DNA of 64,000 nt from Longitalea arenae (GTDB taxonomy: Bacteria > Bacteroidota > Bacteroidia > Chitinophagales > Chitinophagaceae). Made by a program: the position numbers and the translations under genes. The stretch is taken from positions 186,001 to 250,000 of the forward strand of contig NZ_JAFFJX010000004.1 of assembly GCF_016924755.1 (NCBI RefSeq). The letters are read 5' to 3'. Under the pieces are notes generated by a model that was not told where the DNA came from, did no database searches, and worked only from the letters and a program-made list of their open reading frames with translations. Below, in pieces: positions 16,643 through 26,279 of this stretch (position 1 is its first letter; each line of letters begins with the position of its first letter).

Positions 16643-18657
16643 TGAATGAAAAAAAGCAAACTATGAGAAATTTGAAATATTGCATTTTAGGTTGCCTGCT
16701 TTTACTGGGATCAACATCCTGTAAAAAGTGGCTGGATGTGAATACGGACCCTAATAATCCGAACAACGAAACTGTTTTGGTTCAAAACAGGTTGCCCTGG
16801 ATCCAAAAATTTTACTGTTATACCGCGGGGGTTACGAATTTCCGGACTGCCGCACAGTCGGGCGTTTACTATAGCAATAGTACCGCCGGTAATGCGCTGA
16901 GCACAACATGGACATCCCATACCGGTAATGTCACCCCTTATCAAACCTGGTTTGTAGAAGTCGCTTCCAATCTGAACGACCTGTACAGTTCCGCGCAGAA
17001 AAAGGGCGCCTTTCATTATATGGCTACGGCTGATGTATTCCATGCCCTGGGTTTTATGCAAATGCTGGATGTATATGGTGAAATGCCGTATACAGAAGCC
17101 ATCTCGGGCATAGCAAGTCCGGCATTTGATGATGGCAAAACGATCTACAATGGCTGTATGGCTAAACTAAATGAAGCGATCGATCTGTTCAGCAGAACGC
17201 AGGAAGCCACCGCCCCGCCATTGGCATCAGGAGATATGTGGAATGGCGGCGATGTAAACAAATGGATTAAATTCTGCTGGGGTCTGAAAGCCCGCTATAT
17301 GCTCAAACTGTCAAAAAAATCGGACCTGTACAATGCAGATTCCATTTTATATTGTTTGTCTAAAGGGCCCCAGTCCATTGCCGACAATGTGGTACAGGCC
17401 GGCCTGAATAACAGTACCGTGCTCGATTATTTGATACGTGATCCGGTGGTAACGAACGGCAACTTTAATTATGCAGCCTATGGCAGTAATCAACGCATTT
17501 CAAAATACCATTATGACCTGCTGACCAATATGCGTGGTTCCGGCGTAACAGATCCGCGCATGACGAAAATTGTACCCGCTTCCATGTCTGGTATTCAGGT
17601 AGCCGCCAACGGCAAAGTGATATCGTATACCTGGAACCGTTCTATAGGTGTTGATATGTATGGTGCAGCCACCCGCCTGTCGAAAGGTGGCCCTGCTTCT
17701 ATCCTGACACCGGCTTATGCCAAGGATACCACGACGATAAAGTATACTATCAAGAATGCCGCGGACCGTACCAATTTCATCGCGGCGCAGGTTGCAGCCG
17801 GGCGGCCTTATACCAACGTGGCAGATACGGTAACGGTCACCTACAGGCCGGGATCGATCTTTATAAACAGTCCTAACTACCTTTATGCCGGGGATACTGT
17901 TTATGTAAATATGCGCAGCAGCGCGCTGGCCACATCGGGCATCCCTGCCCAGCCCGAAAAAGACGTCAGTTGGTATCCATCTGGAGACGCCTTTACAGCC
18001 GGCGCCGTGGCTTCTACAGGCTCCTTCCAGGTTCGTCCTGTTTCTGACCAGGAGATCCTTACTTACCATGAAATGTGTTTTATTAAGGCCGAAGTGTATA
18101 TGAGAAAAGGCGATGTTGGCAACGCCTACACAGCCTATAAACAAGGTATCCAGGCGCACCTCGACATGATGCAGGCAAAACTGGCGTCATGGCAGGCCGC
18201 AAGATATACTGATACCAATCCGGATATGGCGCCAATGGCGCAAAGCGCTATCACTGCTTATCTCAGCAGTAGTGCCCTTGCTTCCGGTGCCGGTGATCTT
18301 ACCATGGCCGACATCATGTTGCAAAAATATATTGCCATGGGCTGCAGCATTGAGAACTGGAACGATATGCGCCGCTTTAATTTCAGTGCCGGTAATGTAG
18401 GCGGCTTTGGCGTGGTTTATCCCGGCTATGATCGCGGACCTTTATTTGCCGGCAACGCGCAATATACAGGAGCGGGCAAAACCGATCCCAGGTACTGGCA
18501 ACGCCGTTGGATGTTACCTACTACGCTTGAACTGAACTATAACCTTACCAATGCGCTTGCCATCAACCCGCATGCAGCGGATCCAAATATCTGGAGTATG
18601 CCTGTGTGGTGGGATTGTGCAACCGATGCAGAGTATTATGGGTATCTGCAAAATTAG
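16642..18657 (+). CDS. SusD/RagB-family surface lipoprotein
   Basis: The ATG at 16642 overlaps the SusC stop; a second ATG at 16663 (MRNLKYC) may be the real start. The lipobox LLLLGSTSC precedes KKWLDVNTDPNNPN, a typical SusD-like_2 opening. The 671-residue length is long for SusD because of a beta-rich insertion around residues 330-450. The C-terminal RagB region includes YHEMCFIKAEVYMRKG, MADIMLQKYIAMGCS and NWNDMRRFNFS. The protein acts as a lid on the SusC barrel at the cell surface. Translation is coupled to SusC, and two terminators follow. Confidence 0.93.
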   Translation: MNEKKQTMRNLKYCILGCLLLLGSTSCKKWLDVNTDPNNPNNETVLVQNRLPWIQKFYCYTAGVTNFRTAAQSGVYYSNSTAGNALSTTWTSHTGNVTPYQTWFVEVASNLNDLYSSAQKKGAFHYMATADVFHALGFMQMLDVYGEMPYTEAISGIASPAFDDGKTIYNGCMAKLNEAIDLFSRTQEATAPPLASGDMWNGGDVNKWIKFCWGLKARYMLKLSKKSDLYNADSILYCLSKGPQSIADNVVQAGLNNSTVLDYLIRDPVVTNGNFNYAAYGSNQRISKYHYDLLTNMRGSGVTDPRMTKIVPASMSGIQVAANGKVISYTWNRSIGVDMYGAATRLSKGGPASILTPAYAKDTTTIKYTIKNAADRTNFIAAQVAAGRPYTNVADTVTVTYRPGSIFINSPNYLYAGDTVYVNMRSSALATSGIPAQPEKDVSWYPSGDAFTAGAVASTGSFQVRPVSDQEILTYHEMCFIKAEVYMRKGDVGNAYTAYKQGIQAHLDMMQAKLASWQAARYTDTNPDMAPMAQSAITAYLSSSALASGAGDLTMADIMLQKYIAMGCSIENWNDMRRFNFSAGNVGGFGVVYPGYDRGPLFAGNAQYTGAGKTDPRYWQRRWMLPTTLELNYNLTNALAINPHAADPNIWSMPVWWDCATDAEYYGYLQN

Positions 18658-18682
18658 CAGCATAGATCACAACTAACTATAG

Positions 18683-18716
18683 CATCCTCCCGGTAAACCG
18701 GGGGGATGTTTCTTTT
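18683..18716 (+). terminator. Rho-independent terminator of the first susCD operon
   Basis: A GC-rich hairpin, CATCCTCCCGG (18683-18693) with CCGGGGGGATG (18698-18708, one G-T pair) and loop TAAA, is followed by TTTCTTTT. It lies 26 bp after the SusD stop. Confidence 0.85.
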
Positions 18717-18730
18717 AGATCGGTAAGACA

Positions 18731-18760
18731 AAAAAACCGGACTAATTAGTCCGGTTTTTT
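18731..18760. terminator. Perfect 30-bp palindrome, second (bidirectional) terminator
   Basis: The sequence is its own reverse complement over 30 bp: AAAAAACCGGACTAA on the left and the exact complement on the right, ending in six T on either strand. It can terminate both the susCD transcript and the minus-strand lipoprotein gene ending at 18782. Confidence 0.9.
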
Positions 18761-18781
18761 GTAACGCATGTAAGCCCTTTA

Positions 18782-19480
18782 TCATTTTAAGAGAAACGCT
18801 TTGATATAATCTACTTTATAGGTTGTTTCCGGCGCATCCCCTTTTACCAGATCGAAACCCACATAATCGAGCGAGGTAACAGCGCCGGCTACCAACACAC
18901 CAACCTGGATGTCATTGATGTAAAAAGCCAGTTTACCATCTACCAATGTTATGCGCAGTTTGTTCACCTCATTTAAGGCGCCTTTGATAGCGGAAGAACT
19001 TGTCCAGTTGATCAGCTGAGTAGTGGTTCCATTGATCTGGGAATACACGCGAAATTCTTTTTCACCAACCTGGAAACCGAGAATATAGTTTGCGTCCTTC
19101 ACAGCGAAAACAAGACCGCCTTTATCATACTTATGGCCTGCTACATGCTGTTGCGAAATTTCGATCGCCTGCTTTTTGTCATTGTCGCCAAAAAGTTTTC
19201 TGGATGCCCAGGTTTTGAACATCATGGCGCTGGTGCCCCCATATTTAACCGAAAAAAATCCACCGGATACCGATTTAACCGCCGGACCACTGGTACCTGG
19301 TTGCCATAAGGCTGTGTTGGCATTGTCGAAATTGTCTGTAAAAATAACTGTCTCTTTATCGTTACCCGGAGGGTTGTTATCCTTATCGTCGCCCCCTTTA
19401 CTGCAACTTATTGTAGAAATTGTACATGTGATCAGCGTAAGCAGTGAAATAGTAGACAAAGTTTGGTGCAATTGCTTCAT
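18782..19480 (-). CDS. Lectin-like (LamG/DUF1080-fold) lipoprotein of unknown function
   Basis: This 232-residue protein has lipobox ISTISC followed by a Gly/Asp/Asn linker (SKGGDDKDNNPPGND). The mature domain is a beta sandwich: IFTDNFDNANTALWQP, SGGFFSVKYGGTSAMMF, GGLVFAVKDANYILGFQ, KLRITLVDGKLAFYINDIQVG and a closing strand YKVDYIKAFLL. This pattern is shared by concanavalin-A-like and DUF1080-like domains that bind or cleave sugars. No catalytic set is evident, so carbohydrate binding at the surface is the best guess. It is convergent with the susCD operon and shares the palindromic terminator. Confidence 0.65.
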   Translation of the reverse strand: MKQLHQTLSTISLLTLITCTISTISCSKGGDDKDNNPPGNDKETVIFTDNFDNANTALWQPGTSGPAVKSVSGGFFSVKYGGTSAMMFKTWASRKLFGDNDKKQAIEISQQHVAGHKYDKGGLVFAVKDANYILGFQVGEKEFRVYSQINGTTTQLINWTSSSAIKGALNEVNKLRITLVDGKLAFYINDIQVGVLVAGAVTSLDYVGFDLVKGDAPETTYKVDYIKAFLLK

Positions 19481-19831
19481 AGATCGGTTTGTGTTTGATT
19501 GTGCTAAAATCAGGTTTGTTTATGTAGAAGAACCCGAATGTCAATTATAATGCCAGCTTTTGGTATTTGCGGTTGTATAAGTACGTCAGCTATGCTAAAC
19601 TTATCCAATTGGCAATCATATTATTAAAATTGTCTTTTTGAACGGGTGGATATCAACTGCGGATCCCCTGACTGAATAACCTGCATAACCGCTGGTTAGA
19701 TACAGGACTACACTCATCACGAGGCATCGACTTAAAATGACAGTTCGTCTGGTTTAAAAATTGCTTATATGTTAAACCACTATTTAGGCTTACAGCGCTT
19801 ACATTTATAGCCCCCTAAAGAGGATAAAACC
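19481..19831 (+). other. Divergent intergenic region between lipoprotein and PAS kinase
   Basis: 351 bp without a gene. A -7-like TACATTTA (19800-19807) lies 24 bp before the kinase ATG, without a -33 box at the expected distance. Nothing else is recognised. Confidence 0.3.
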
Positions 19832-22519
19832 ATGATGAATTCATCTGAACCATCAAATAATATAGAGCTGGAGCTGATATATACGCTTGTCAAACAGGCG
19901 CCTGTTGCCATGACCCTGCTAAAAGGTCCCTTGTTCACCGTGGAGATCGCTAACGATAAAGCGTTGGAACTGTGGGGAAAACAATATAATGACGTTATTC
20001 ACCAGCCGGTACTGACCGTTTTTCCAGCGCTGGAGCAGCATGGATTCGGGCAGATCCTTCAGCATGTTCTTTCGACCGGTGAACCTTTTATCGCTCATGA
20101 GTTGCCGGTGAAGATCTCCCGGGGCGGAAAGCCTGAGGCCCTGTTCCTGAACTTCAGATATGAGCCTTTAAGAACTTCCGATAATGAAATTATAGGTGTC
20201 ATAGGCATCGAAACAGACGTCACGGAACAGGTAGCTTCCCGCAAAACGATCGAGGAAAATGAAAGGCGCTCCTTTGAATTGCTGGCGCAGGCTGCAGTTG
20301 GGATCACCGTTTACCAGGGAGAGGAACTTACCGTACTGGTAGCAAATCAAAGTGCGTGTGAGATCTGGGGTAAAAGCCAGGAAGAGTTGGTTGGAAAAGC
20401 GGTGCTTGATATCTCCCCCGAACTTGAGCATTCACCTACTTTTCATATTGTGCTTCAGGTGCTAAGGACCGGAGTACCTTTTGAAGGCCGGGAAGTACCG
20501 ATTGAATTTATCAGGAACGGACAGCTCTATAAGGGTTACTATGATGTAGTATATACCGCCTGGAAAGGAGCGCAGGGCGAGATCAAAGGCGTGATCACCG
20601 TATACACTGAAGTAACACATTCTGTACTTGCCCGTAAGAAAATTGAAGAAAAGGAAGAGCAGCTTCGAATAGCGTTGGAAGGCGGCGATCTGGGCTATTT
20701 CGACTACCGCCCCCAAACCGGAGAATTGATCCTGTCTGACCGGCTGTTGCAGATGTTCGGATTACCCGTTGATAGCGTGGCCAGCCTGGATCTTTTTTTC
20801 AATGTGCTGCACCCCGAAGACCGGGAGCTGGCAAACAAAAGGATCCAGGCCGCGTTGGAACCTGCAAACGGTGGTATTTATGAAAATGAATACCGTACGG
20901 TCGGTATCACCGACGGCAAAGTGCGTTGGCTTCACTCAAAAGGTAAAACAAGTTTCGATGAAGCGAATAAGCCGGTCAGGTTTACGGGTGTGGTTCGGGA
21001 CATCACCCATGAAAAGCTCACCGAAGAAACGGTGCGCGAAAGCGAAGAGCGGTTCCGCGGCACCTTTGAGAATGCGGCTGTAGGCATTGCCCACGTGGGT
21101 CTCGACGGCACCTTTTTAATGGTGAATGACCGCTTGTGCGAAATAGTGGGTTACACGAAGGAAGAACTGTTGGCAAAAAATTTTCAGCAGATCACCCACC
21201 CGGACGATCTGGATGCCGACCTCCACTTCGTAGCAGACCTTATAAGCGGCAGGATAGACACCTACTCCATGGAAAAAAGATATATCCAGAAAAATGGCTC
21301 ATTTATCTGGTCGAACCTTACGGTGTCCATGGCAAAGAAAAGGGATGGCAATCCGGATTATTTTATTGCGGTAATACAGGACATCAGTGAACAAAAACGG
21401 GCTGAAGAAGAAGTTAAACAAAGCGAAGAGCAATTCCGCACACTGGCCGATAATATTCAAAACCTTGCCTGGATGGCGGACAGCGAAGGAGCTATATTCT
21501 GGTATAATCAACGCTGGTATGATTATACAGGCACGACGCCACCGCAAATGGCTGTTACAGATTGGGAAAGCTTCCACCATCCTCAATATACCGATCTCGT
21601 TAACCAGTTTAAAAACGCCTTCAACCAGGGGGAACCTTTTGAACTTACGTTTCCTTTGCGAAGACGCGATGGCAATTACAGGTGGTTCCTGACACAGGTT
21701 TATCCAATCAAAAGCGCCAACGGCCAGGTACTTCGTTGGGTGGGAACAAGCACGGATATTGATGAACATAAGTCGGTTGAAGAAAGATTGGAAAACCTGG
21801 TCGCCGAGCGCACCCGGCAGTTGAAGCGTTCAAATGAAGAACTGCAGCAATTTGCACATGTAGCATCACACGATTTTAAGGAACCGGTGCGTAAGATCAG
21901 GATCTTTAGCAATCATTTAAGCAGTGAATATGGGCGATACCTGCCTGAAAAAGGAATAAATTATCTCGACAAAATTCAAAATGCCTCCGCACGCATTTAT
22001 GAAATGATCGATGCGATATTACAATATTCTTCGTTTGAAGAAGATGATAGGCTGAATGAGGCCGTTAATCTCACAAAAGTGATGAATCAGATCATTACAG
22101 ACCTGGAGCTGGCCATACAGGAGAAAAACGCAAAGATCGAATTCGCTGATCTGCCAACCCTTGAAGGATCGACAATTTTAATGTATCAATTATTCTCCAA
22201 CCTGATCAACAACTCGCTGAAATTCTCTAAACCCAATGTGCCCCCGGTCATTAAAATAAGCTGGCAAGAAGTGGATAAAAACAACATTCAGATCACTTTA
22301 GCCGATAACGGCATCGGTTTTAAAGAGAATTATGCTGAAATTATATTTAAAGCCTTTTCCCGCTTGCATTCCAAAGCGGAATTCGCAGGAACAGGGCTTG
22401 GCCTTTCATTATGCCAAAGGATCGTAGAACGGCACGGCGGCGACATTTATGCGCAAGGGGAAGAAGGGGTTGGCGCTGTGTTTGTGATTACACTTCCGCT
22501 CAGACAGCACGGTACATAA
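19832..22519 (+). CDS. Multi-PAS soluble sensor histidine kinase
   Basis: The 895-residue kinase has no membrane segment. About five tandem PAS/PAC units (roughly residues 15-130, 140-265, 270-390, 405-525 and 530-650) precede the kinase core; PAC endings such as FTGVVRDITHEKL, YFIAVIQDISEQKR and RWVGTSTDIDEHK can be read. The dimerisation helix has His680 in HVASHDFKEPVRKIR. The ATPase has NLINNSLKFSK, DNGIGF and GTGLGLSLCQRIVERHGG. There is no receiver domain and no response-regulator gene next to it, so it is an orphan kinase. The first two PAS units resemble each other and may bind the same small ligand. Confidence 0.92.
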   Translation: MMNSSEPSNNIELELIYTLVKQAPVAMTLLKGPLFTVEIANDKALELWGKQYNDVIHQPVLTVFPALEQHGFGQILQHVLSTGEPFIAHELPVKISRGGKPEALFLNFRYEPLRTSDNEIIGVIGIETDVTEQVASRKTIEENERRSFELLAQAAVGITVYQGEELTVLVANQSACEIWGKSQEELVGKAVLDISPELEHSPTFHIVLQVLRTGVPFEGREVPIEFIRNGQLYKGYYDVVYTAWKGAQGEIKGVITVYTEVTHSVLARKKIEEKEEQLRIALEGGDLGYFDYRPQTGELILSDRLLQMFGLPVDSVASLDLFFNVLHPEDRELANKRIQAALEPANGGIYENEYRTVGITDGKVRWLHSKGKTSFDEANKPVRFTGVVRDITHEKLTEETVRESEERFRGTFENAAVGIAHVGLDGTFLMVNDRLCEIVGYTKEELLAKNFQQITHPDDLDADLHFVADLISGRIDTYSMEKRYIQKNGSFIWSNLTVSMAKKRDGNPDYFIAVIQDISEQKRAEEEVKQSEEQFRTLADNIQNLAWMADSEGAIFWYNQRWYDYTGTTPPQMAVTDWESFHHPQYTDLVNQFKNAFNQGEPFELTFPLRRRDGNYRWFLTQVYPIKSANGQVLRWVGTSTDIDEHKSVEERLENLVAERTRQLKRSNEELQQFAHVASHDFKEPVRKIRIFSNHLSSEYGRYLPEKGINYLDKIQNASARIYEMIDAILQYSSFEEDDRLNEAVNLTKVMNQIITDLELAIQEKNAKIEFADLPTLEGSTILMYQLFSNLINNSLKFSKPNVPPVIKISWQEVDKNNIQITLADNGIGFKENYAEIIFKAFSRLHSKAEFAGTGLGLSLCQRIVERHGGDIYAQGEEGVGAVFVITLPLRQHGT

Positions 22520-22634
22520 ATCGTTTTCAGGAAACAGTTTTGCCACAGGCGGTTGCAGGAAGCAGCCATCAGGGTATTGTTGCGCCATTGATTCTTGGGT
22601 GGCATGCGAATTACAGCACTACTTATAAAAACTT

Positions 22635-23774
22635 GTGGAAAGACTTCCTTTAACAGTCAGGCGCTCGATCGAAATCCTCGGACTGGCGGTTGTTTTCTTT
22701 TTCATCGTTCATGCGGCCAATATCCTTTCTCCGATCTTGCTCGCCTTTTTTCTTACCATTCTGCTTTATCCCCTGTTCAAATGGCTCACCAGAAAAAAGC
22801 TGCCGGAGATGTTGGCTATTGCCATCGTGCTGGTTGTGCTCCTTGCCTGCATGGCGCTGCTCGTATGGTTCATCACCGCCCAATTTTCACGGCTGATCGC
22901 AGATTTCCCTACCCTGAAAGCCAATGTAACGGTGCACCTGGAGCGGCTGAGCAGCTGGATCAACAGCAAGACGAATTTTTCCACCGAGCGGCAGTTGCAA
23001 CTGCTTAACGAGCAAAGCGAGAAATTGGTCAATTTCGCAGGAGGATATGTAAGCGGCATTGCGTCGTCGCTGACCGGACTGTTGATCTTTTTTGGCCTTG
23101 TTCCGATCTACATTTTTCTCTTATTGTTTTATCGCAATCTGCTGCTGCGTTTTGTATTTCTCTGGTACAAAGAAGCTGAGCATGAGCGGGTCAGGGAGAC
23201 GGTGCAGGAAATGCAAAGCATCATAAAAAGTTATTTGGGTGGCCTGCTGCTGCAAATTGCCTATATCACCATCCTGCTCGGGGGCATCTTACTGCTGTTT
23301 GGCATCAAACATGCGCTGCTGATCGGGGTCCTGTTCGCTATTCTTAACCTGATCCCCTACATAGGTGCGCTGATCGGCAACCTCATTGGCGTACTACTTA
23401 CGCTTACTTCCTCAGACCAATTATCGCCCATACTCACTGTACTGATCGCCATTGCCGCCGTGCAATTCCTCGATAATAATATCCTGATGCCTAAGATCGT
23501 CGGCTCCAAGATCCGCATCAATGCACTTACCAGCATAGTAGCCGTTGTTGCAGGTGGGGCGCTCGCCGGTATCTCGGGCATGTTTCTGGCGCTACCGATC
23601 GTGGCCATGCTGAAGGTGGTATTCGACCGTTCTGATCACCTGAAGCAATGGGGGGTGTTATTTGGCGACGAACGGCCTCCCCGGAGTCCTTTTACCTGGC
23701 CGCGCTATCGTAAAGGTTCGCAGGCGGTACAGCAGGAGATCAAACAAACCAGTGGGATCAACGAAAAGAAATAG
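22635..23774 (+). CDS. AI-2E-family (TqsA/PerM-like) inner-membrane permease
   Basis: This is a 379-residue polytopic membrane protein that starts with GTG at 22635. Family features are the N-terminal helices LGLAVVFFFIVHAANILSP and FFLTILLYPLFKWL, a long amphipathic linker (about 100-150), and the C-terminal block with LFAILNLIPYIGALIGNLIG, VQFLDNNILMPKIVGSKIRIN and GGALAGISGMFLALPIVA. Despite the family name most members do not transport autoinducer-2; proton-coupled export of diverse solutes is reported. The last 40 residues are a charged cytosolic tail. It is followed closely by a small conserved-looking gene at 23838. Confidence 0.9.
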   Translation: MERLPLTVRRSIEILGLAVVFFFIVHAANILSPILLAFFLTILLYPLFKWLTRKKLPEMLAIAIVLVVLLACMALLVWFITAQFSRLIADFPTLKANVTVHLERLSSWINSKTNFSTERQLQLLNEQSEKLVNFAGGYVSGIASSLTGLLIFFGLVPIYIFLLLFYRNLLLRFVFLWYKEAEHERVRETVQEMQSIIKSYLGGLLLQIAYITILLGGILLLFGIKHALLIGVLFAILNLIPYIGALIGNLIGVLLTLTSSDQLSPILTVLIAIAAVQFLDNNILMPKIVGSKIRINALTSIVAVVAGGALAGISGMFLALPIVAMLKVVFDRSDHLKQWGVLFGDERPPRSPFTWPRYRKGSQAVQQEIKQTSGINEKK

Positions 23775-23837
23775 TGTTCCCTGATCGTTGGGGGATATAA
23801 AAAGGCGCCCTGGCATAAGTTTTAATCGTTCACGGGC

Positions 23838-24152
23838 ATGGAGAAAGTACTCGTTCAAATCTTTTTGCCGCTGGCAGACAATTCGGGTCAGCGTTTTACC
23901 GGGGATTGGTATATAAATATCAGCCGCCAGCTTAACGAAGGTTTCGGCGGGGTAACCATGTATCAACGGGCGCCAGTAAGCGGACTCTGGAAAGAGGAAG
24001 AAGCGCATACGGTGAAAGATGATCTGATCATTTATGAAGTGATGGCAGACAAGATCGACCCTGGCTTTTGGGCACCGTTCAAAAAACAATTGGAGCAGCA
24101 GTTCCGCCAGGAAAGTATTCTGATCCGGAGTTATCCCATACAGATTCTGTAG
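23838..24152 (+). CDS. Small soluble protein of unknown function (104 aa)
   Basis: An ATG-started frame of 104 residues without signal peptide or membrane segment. It opens with a beta strand (KVLVQIFLPLADNSGQRF), has an amphipathic helix (YINISRQLNEGFGG), an aromatic/charged middle (GLWKEEEAHTVKDDLIIYEVM) and a C-terminal helix-strand (KQLEQQFRQESILIRSYPIQIL). The alpha/beta pattern suggests a small ferredoxin-like dimer. I do not recognise the family. It follows the permease by 63 bp on the same strand and may be co-transcribed. Confidence 0.6.
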   Translation: MEKVLVQIFLPLADNSGQRFTGDWYINISRQLNEGFGGVTMYQRAPVSGLWKEEEAHTVKDDLIIYEVMADKIDPGFWAPFKKQLEQQFRQESILIRSYPIQIL

Positions 24153-24223
24153 ATCAGATCAGTTCGAAGGGCACCTGTTCACCTGCATGCGCCATCGTTC
24201 TTTAAATGCTAAGATCTACCTTT

Positions 24224-24577
24224 TCATTTGTCGGTTCTGATGACGAAAGCTTTTAATGCAGCCAGCTTGCCGTCGCGAAACTGCCATACGTCGCAGTAAG
24301 AGTAATCGACCCAGTTACCATCCTTATCTTTCATAGTTACTATGCCGATAGCCGTTAGATGATCACCCTCCCCAATCAGGTTCTCCACGGTAACCTTTGG
24401 CGGTTCCAGGTAGCTGTCTGCCATCCATTGACGAACGGCTTCCTTTCCTTTTAAGGTTGTATCGCCTACAAAGATCCATTCCGTATCATCTGTGCATAAC
24501 GACAAAAAACCTTCATAGTTCCCTTCAGCAATAGCTGCATTCCCTTTTAACAGGATCTCTTTATTTTTCGCTGTCAT
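24224..24577 (-). CDS. NTF2/SnoaL-like domain protein
   Basis: The 117-residue protein has one cone-shaped NTF2-like domain: N-terminal helix KEILLKGNAAIAEGNYEGFLSLC, TDDTEWIFVGDTTLKGKEAVRQWM, then strands DHLTAIGIVTMKDKDGNWVD and YSYCDVWQFRDGKLAALKAFV. Such proteins are ketosteroid-isomerase-like enzymes or ligand-binding proteins; no specific catalytic residues can be assigned. It lies 78 bp downstream of the GH20 gene on the same strand and could belong to that transcript by readthrough. Confidence 0.8.
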   Translation of the reverse strand: MTAKNKEILLKGNAAIAEGNYEGFLSLCTDDTEWIFVGDTTLKGKEAVRQWMADSYLEPPKVTVENLIGEGDHLTAIGIVTMKDKDGNWVDYSYCDVWQFRDGKLAALKAFVIRTDK

Positions 24578-24655
24578 CTTCTTTGCCCTGTGTTTAAGTG
24601 AATAACACGTAGATAATGCTTTTGTTTACGGGTCATGGATGTATCGCCGGGTTTG

Positions 24656-26257
24656 TCAGGGATTGATGAAACCAGGAACGATGGGTTCAGGATTTTCCCG
24701 GGGCGAAAAAGGATTATAAAAATAAAGCCGGTGCTTTCTGAATAATTCGAGATGCTTTTCGAGCCGCCTGCTGAAACCCGCAAAATCTTTCCTTTTGCTT
24801 TCGGTTGTCCATGACGCTTCTGCCAGCGCCGCGATGCGTGGAAACATCATGTATTCCAGTTTATTTGTCGTTGAAATGCGCTCTGTCCACACCGAACCCT
24901 GCAAACCCAGGACCAACGGTGCATGTTTGGGCTCGTATAACCGGGAGGGCGAAAAATCGTACAATAACTGTAAATGGTTGTAAGCGCCGTCGGGATTCCA
25001 TCTTCTGCCAATGCGCTGCGTTGTATCCTGAACAAAATCGAAGTAAAGTGGGATGCGTGGAGTCAGCACAACGGAAAATCCTTTGGAAAGCGCCAGCTGC
25101 AATTGTTGGGTTCTGTCGTGCCGCCACCAGAATATGATGCTGTTAGCCGGCTCGAATGAGCTGCCGGCCACTTCGTCCCAAAAGAGCGCCTTGTTGTTCA
25201 TCTTTGCCACCGAATCGGCCATGCGCTCGATGAAATAGGTTTCAACAGCTTTCAGGTCGGCCAGCTTTTTATCCTGCATCAATTGCTGCACATCCTTGTT
25301 GGTTTTCCACTGCTCATTACCAAAATGCACTTCATCACCGCCCAGGTGGATCATTTCAGACGTAAAAAGCGCATTGGTCTCTTTGAGAATTGCAGTAAGG
25401 TAGTTATATGTTTCTTCCTTGCCAGGATTAAATGTAAACTCCGGATACTTCCTGGATCCGCCGCCGCTGAATGCAGGATATGCTTTGTTCGCTGCTGCGG
25501 CATGCCCCGGCATGTCAATTTCAGGTATTACTTCTATGAACCGTTGTTTTGCATAAGCAATGATCTCCTTGATCTCTTCCTGTGTGTAGTATTTAGCAGT
25601 TGACAAAGAATCGTGATAAGTTCCAATGCCACCGACTAAAGCAAGCCTTGGGTATTTCTTAATTTCCAAACGCCATCCGGGGTCATCGGTAAGATGCCAG
25701 TGAAACCGGTTAAGTTTATAAAATGCCATCCAGTCGAGTATGAGCTTTACGGTCTCTTTTCCGAAAAAATACCTCGACTCATCCAGCAGAATTCCCCTCC
25801 ATGAAAAGGCCGGCTGGTCTTCAATATCACAACAGCGGATACCGGCAGTAGCGTTTTTGCCGGCCGATTGTTCAATCAGTTGAAGTAAGGAAGTCACTCC
25901 ATAAAAAGCGCCTTCCTGGCTTCTGGCACTTATGCTGATCTCTTTGGGGCTTATGCGCAGTTTATATTCACCTACTGTTTTGCCCGCTCCGGGTAGCCTG
26001 TCAATAACAATAGGTGGCAAGGTGCTTTCTGCCTGAATAGCGAGCGTTCGTCCATTTCTTTCAAGCAATTCCTGCTGCAGGAAATGCGCCTGCTCACGGA
26101 AAGCCGCTTCGCGGATTATAATGGGCGTATGGTCGCTTACAACAAATTCGCCATCCAGGCTGGTAAATTTGTGGGGCAGCGGAATGATAGCTGGCTGCTG
26201 CGGCATGGCCGGGAAACAGGAAGCGACCAATAAGAAAAGAAATAAAATTTTCTTCAT
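24656..26257 (-). CDS. GH20 beta-N-acetylhexosaminidase
   Basis: The 533-residue secreted enzyme has a signal peptide (about 1-20). The N-terminal GH20b alpha/beta domain covers about 22-145 and the TIM barrel about 150-490. The barrel carries family marks LLDESRYFFGKETVKLILDWMA, NRFHWHLTDDPGWRLEIKKYP, EVIPEIDMPGHAAAA and the catalytic Asp308-Glu309 pair in HLGGDEVHFG; in GH20 the Asp assists the substrate acetamido group and the Glu is the general acid. It releases terminal GlcNAc or GalNAc. The start is 22 bp after the GH123 stop, so the two hexosaminidases form an operon, probably for mucin-, glycolipid- or chitin-type glycans. Confidence 0.93.
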   Translation of the reverse strand: MKKILFLFLLVASCFPAMPQQPAIIPLPHKFTSLDGEFVVSDHTPIIIREAAFREQAHFLQQELLERNGRTLAIQAESTLPPIVIDRLPGAGKTVGEYKLRISPKEISISARSQEGAFYGVTSLLQLIEQSAGKNATAGIRCCDIEDQPAFSWRGILLDESRYFFGKETVKLILDWMAFYKLNRFHWHLTDDPGWRLEIKKYPRLALVGGIGTYHDSLSTAKYYTQEEIKEIIAYAKQRFIEVIPEIDMPGHAAAANKAYPAFSGGGSRKYPEFTFNPGKEETYNYLTAILKETNALFTSEMIHLGGDEVHFGNEQWKTNKDVQQLMQDKKLADLKAVETYFIERMADSVAKMNNKALFWDEVAGSSFEPANSIIFWWRHDRTQQLQLALSKGFSVVLTPRIPLYFDFVQDTTQRIGRRWNPDGAYNHLQLLYDFSPSRLYEPKHAPLVLGLQGSVWTERISTTNKLEYMMFPRIAALAEASWTTESKRKDFAGFSRRLEKHLELFRKHRLYFYNPFSPRENPEPIVPGFINP

Positions 26258-26279
26258 GATTTTTAAAAGGGGTGGTTCT

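Noticed and set aside
17500-18159. 219-codon minus-strand frame inside susD
   Set aside because: Shadow of the SusD gene, Cys/Arg/Gly-rich translation typical of antisense frames.
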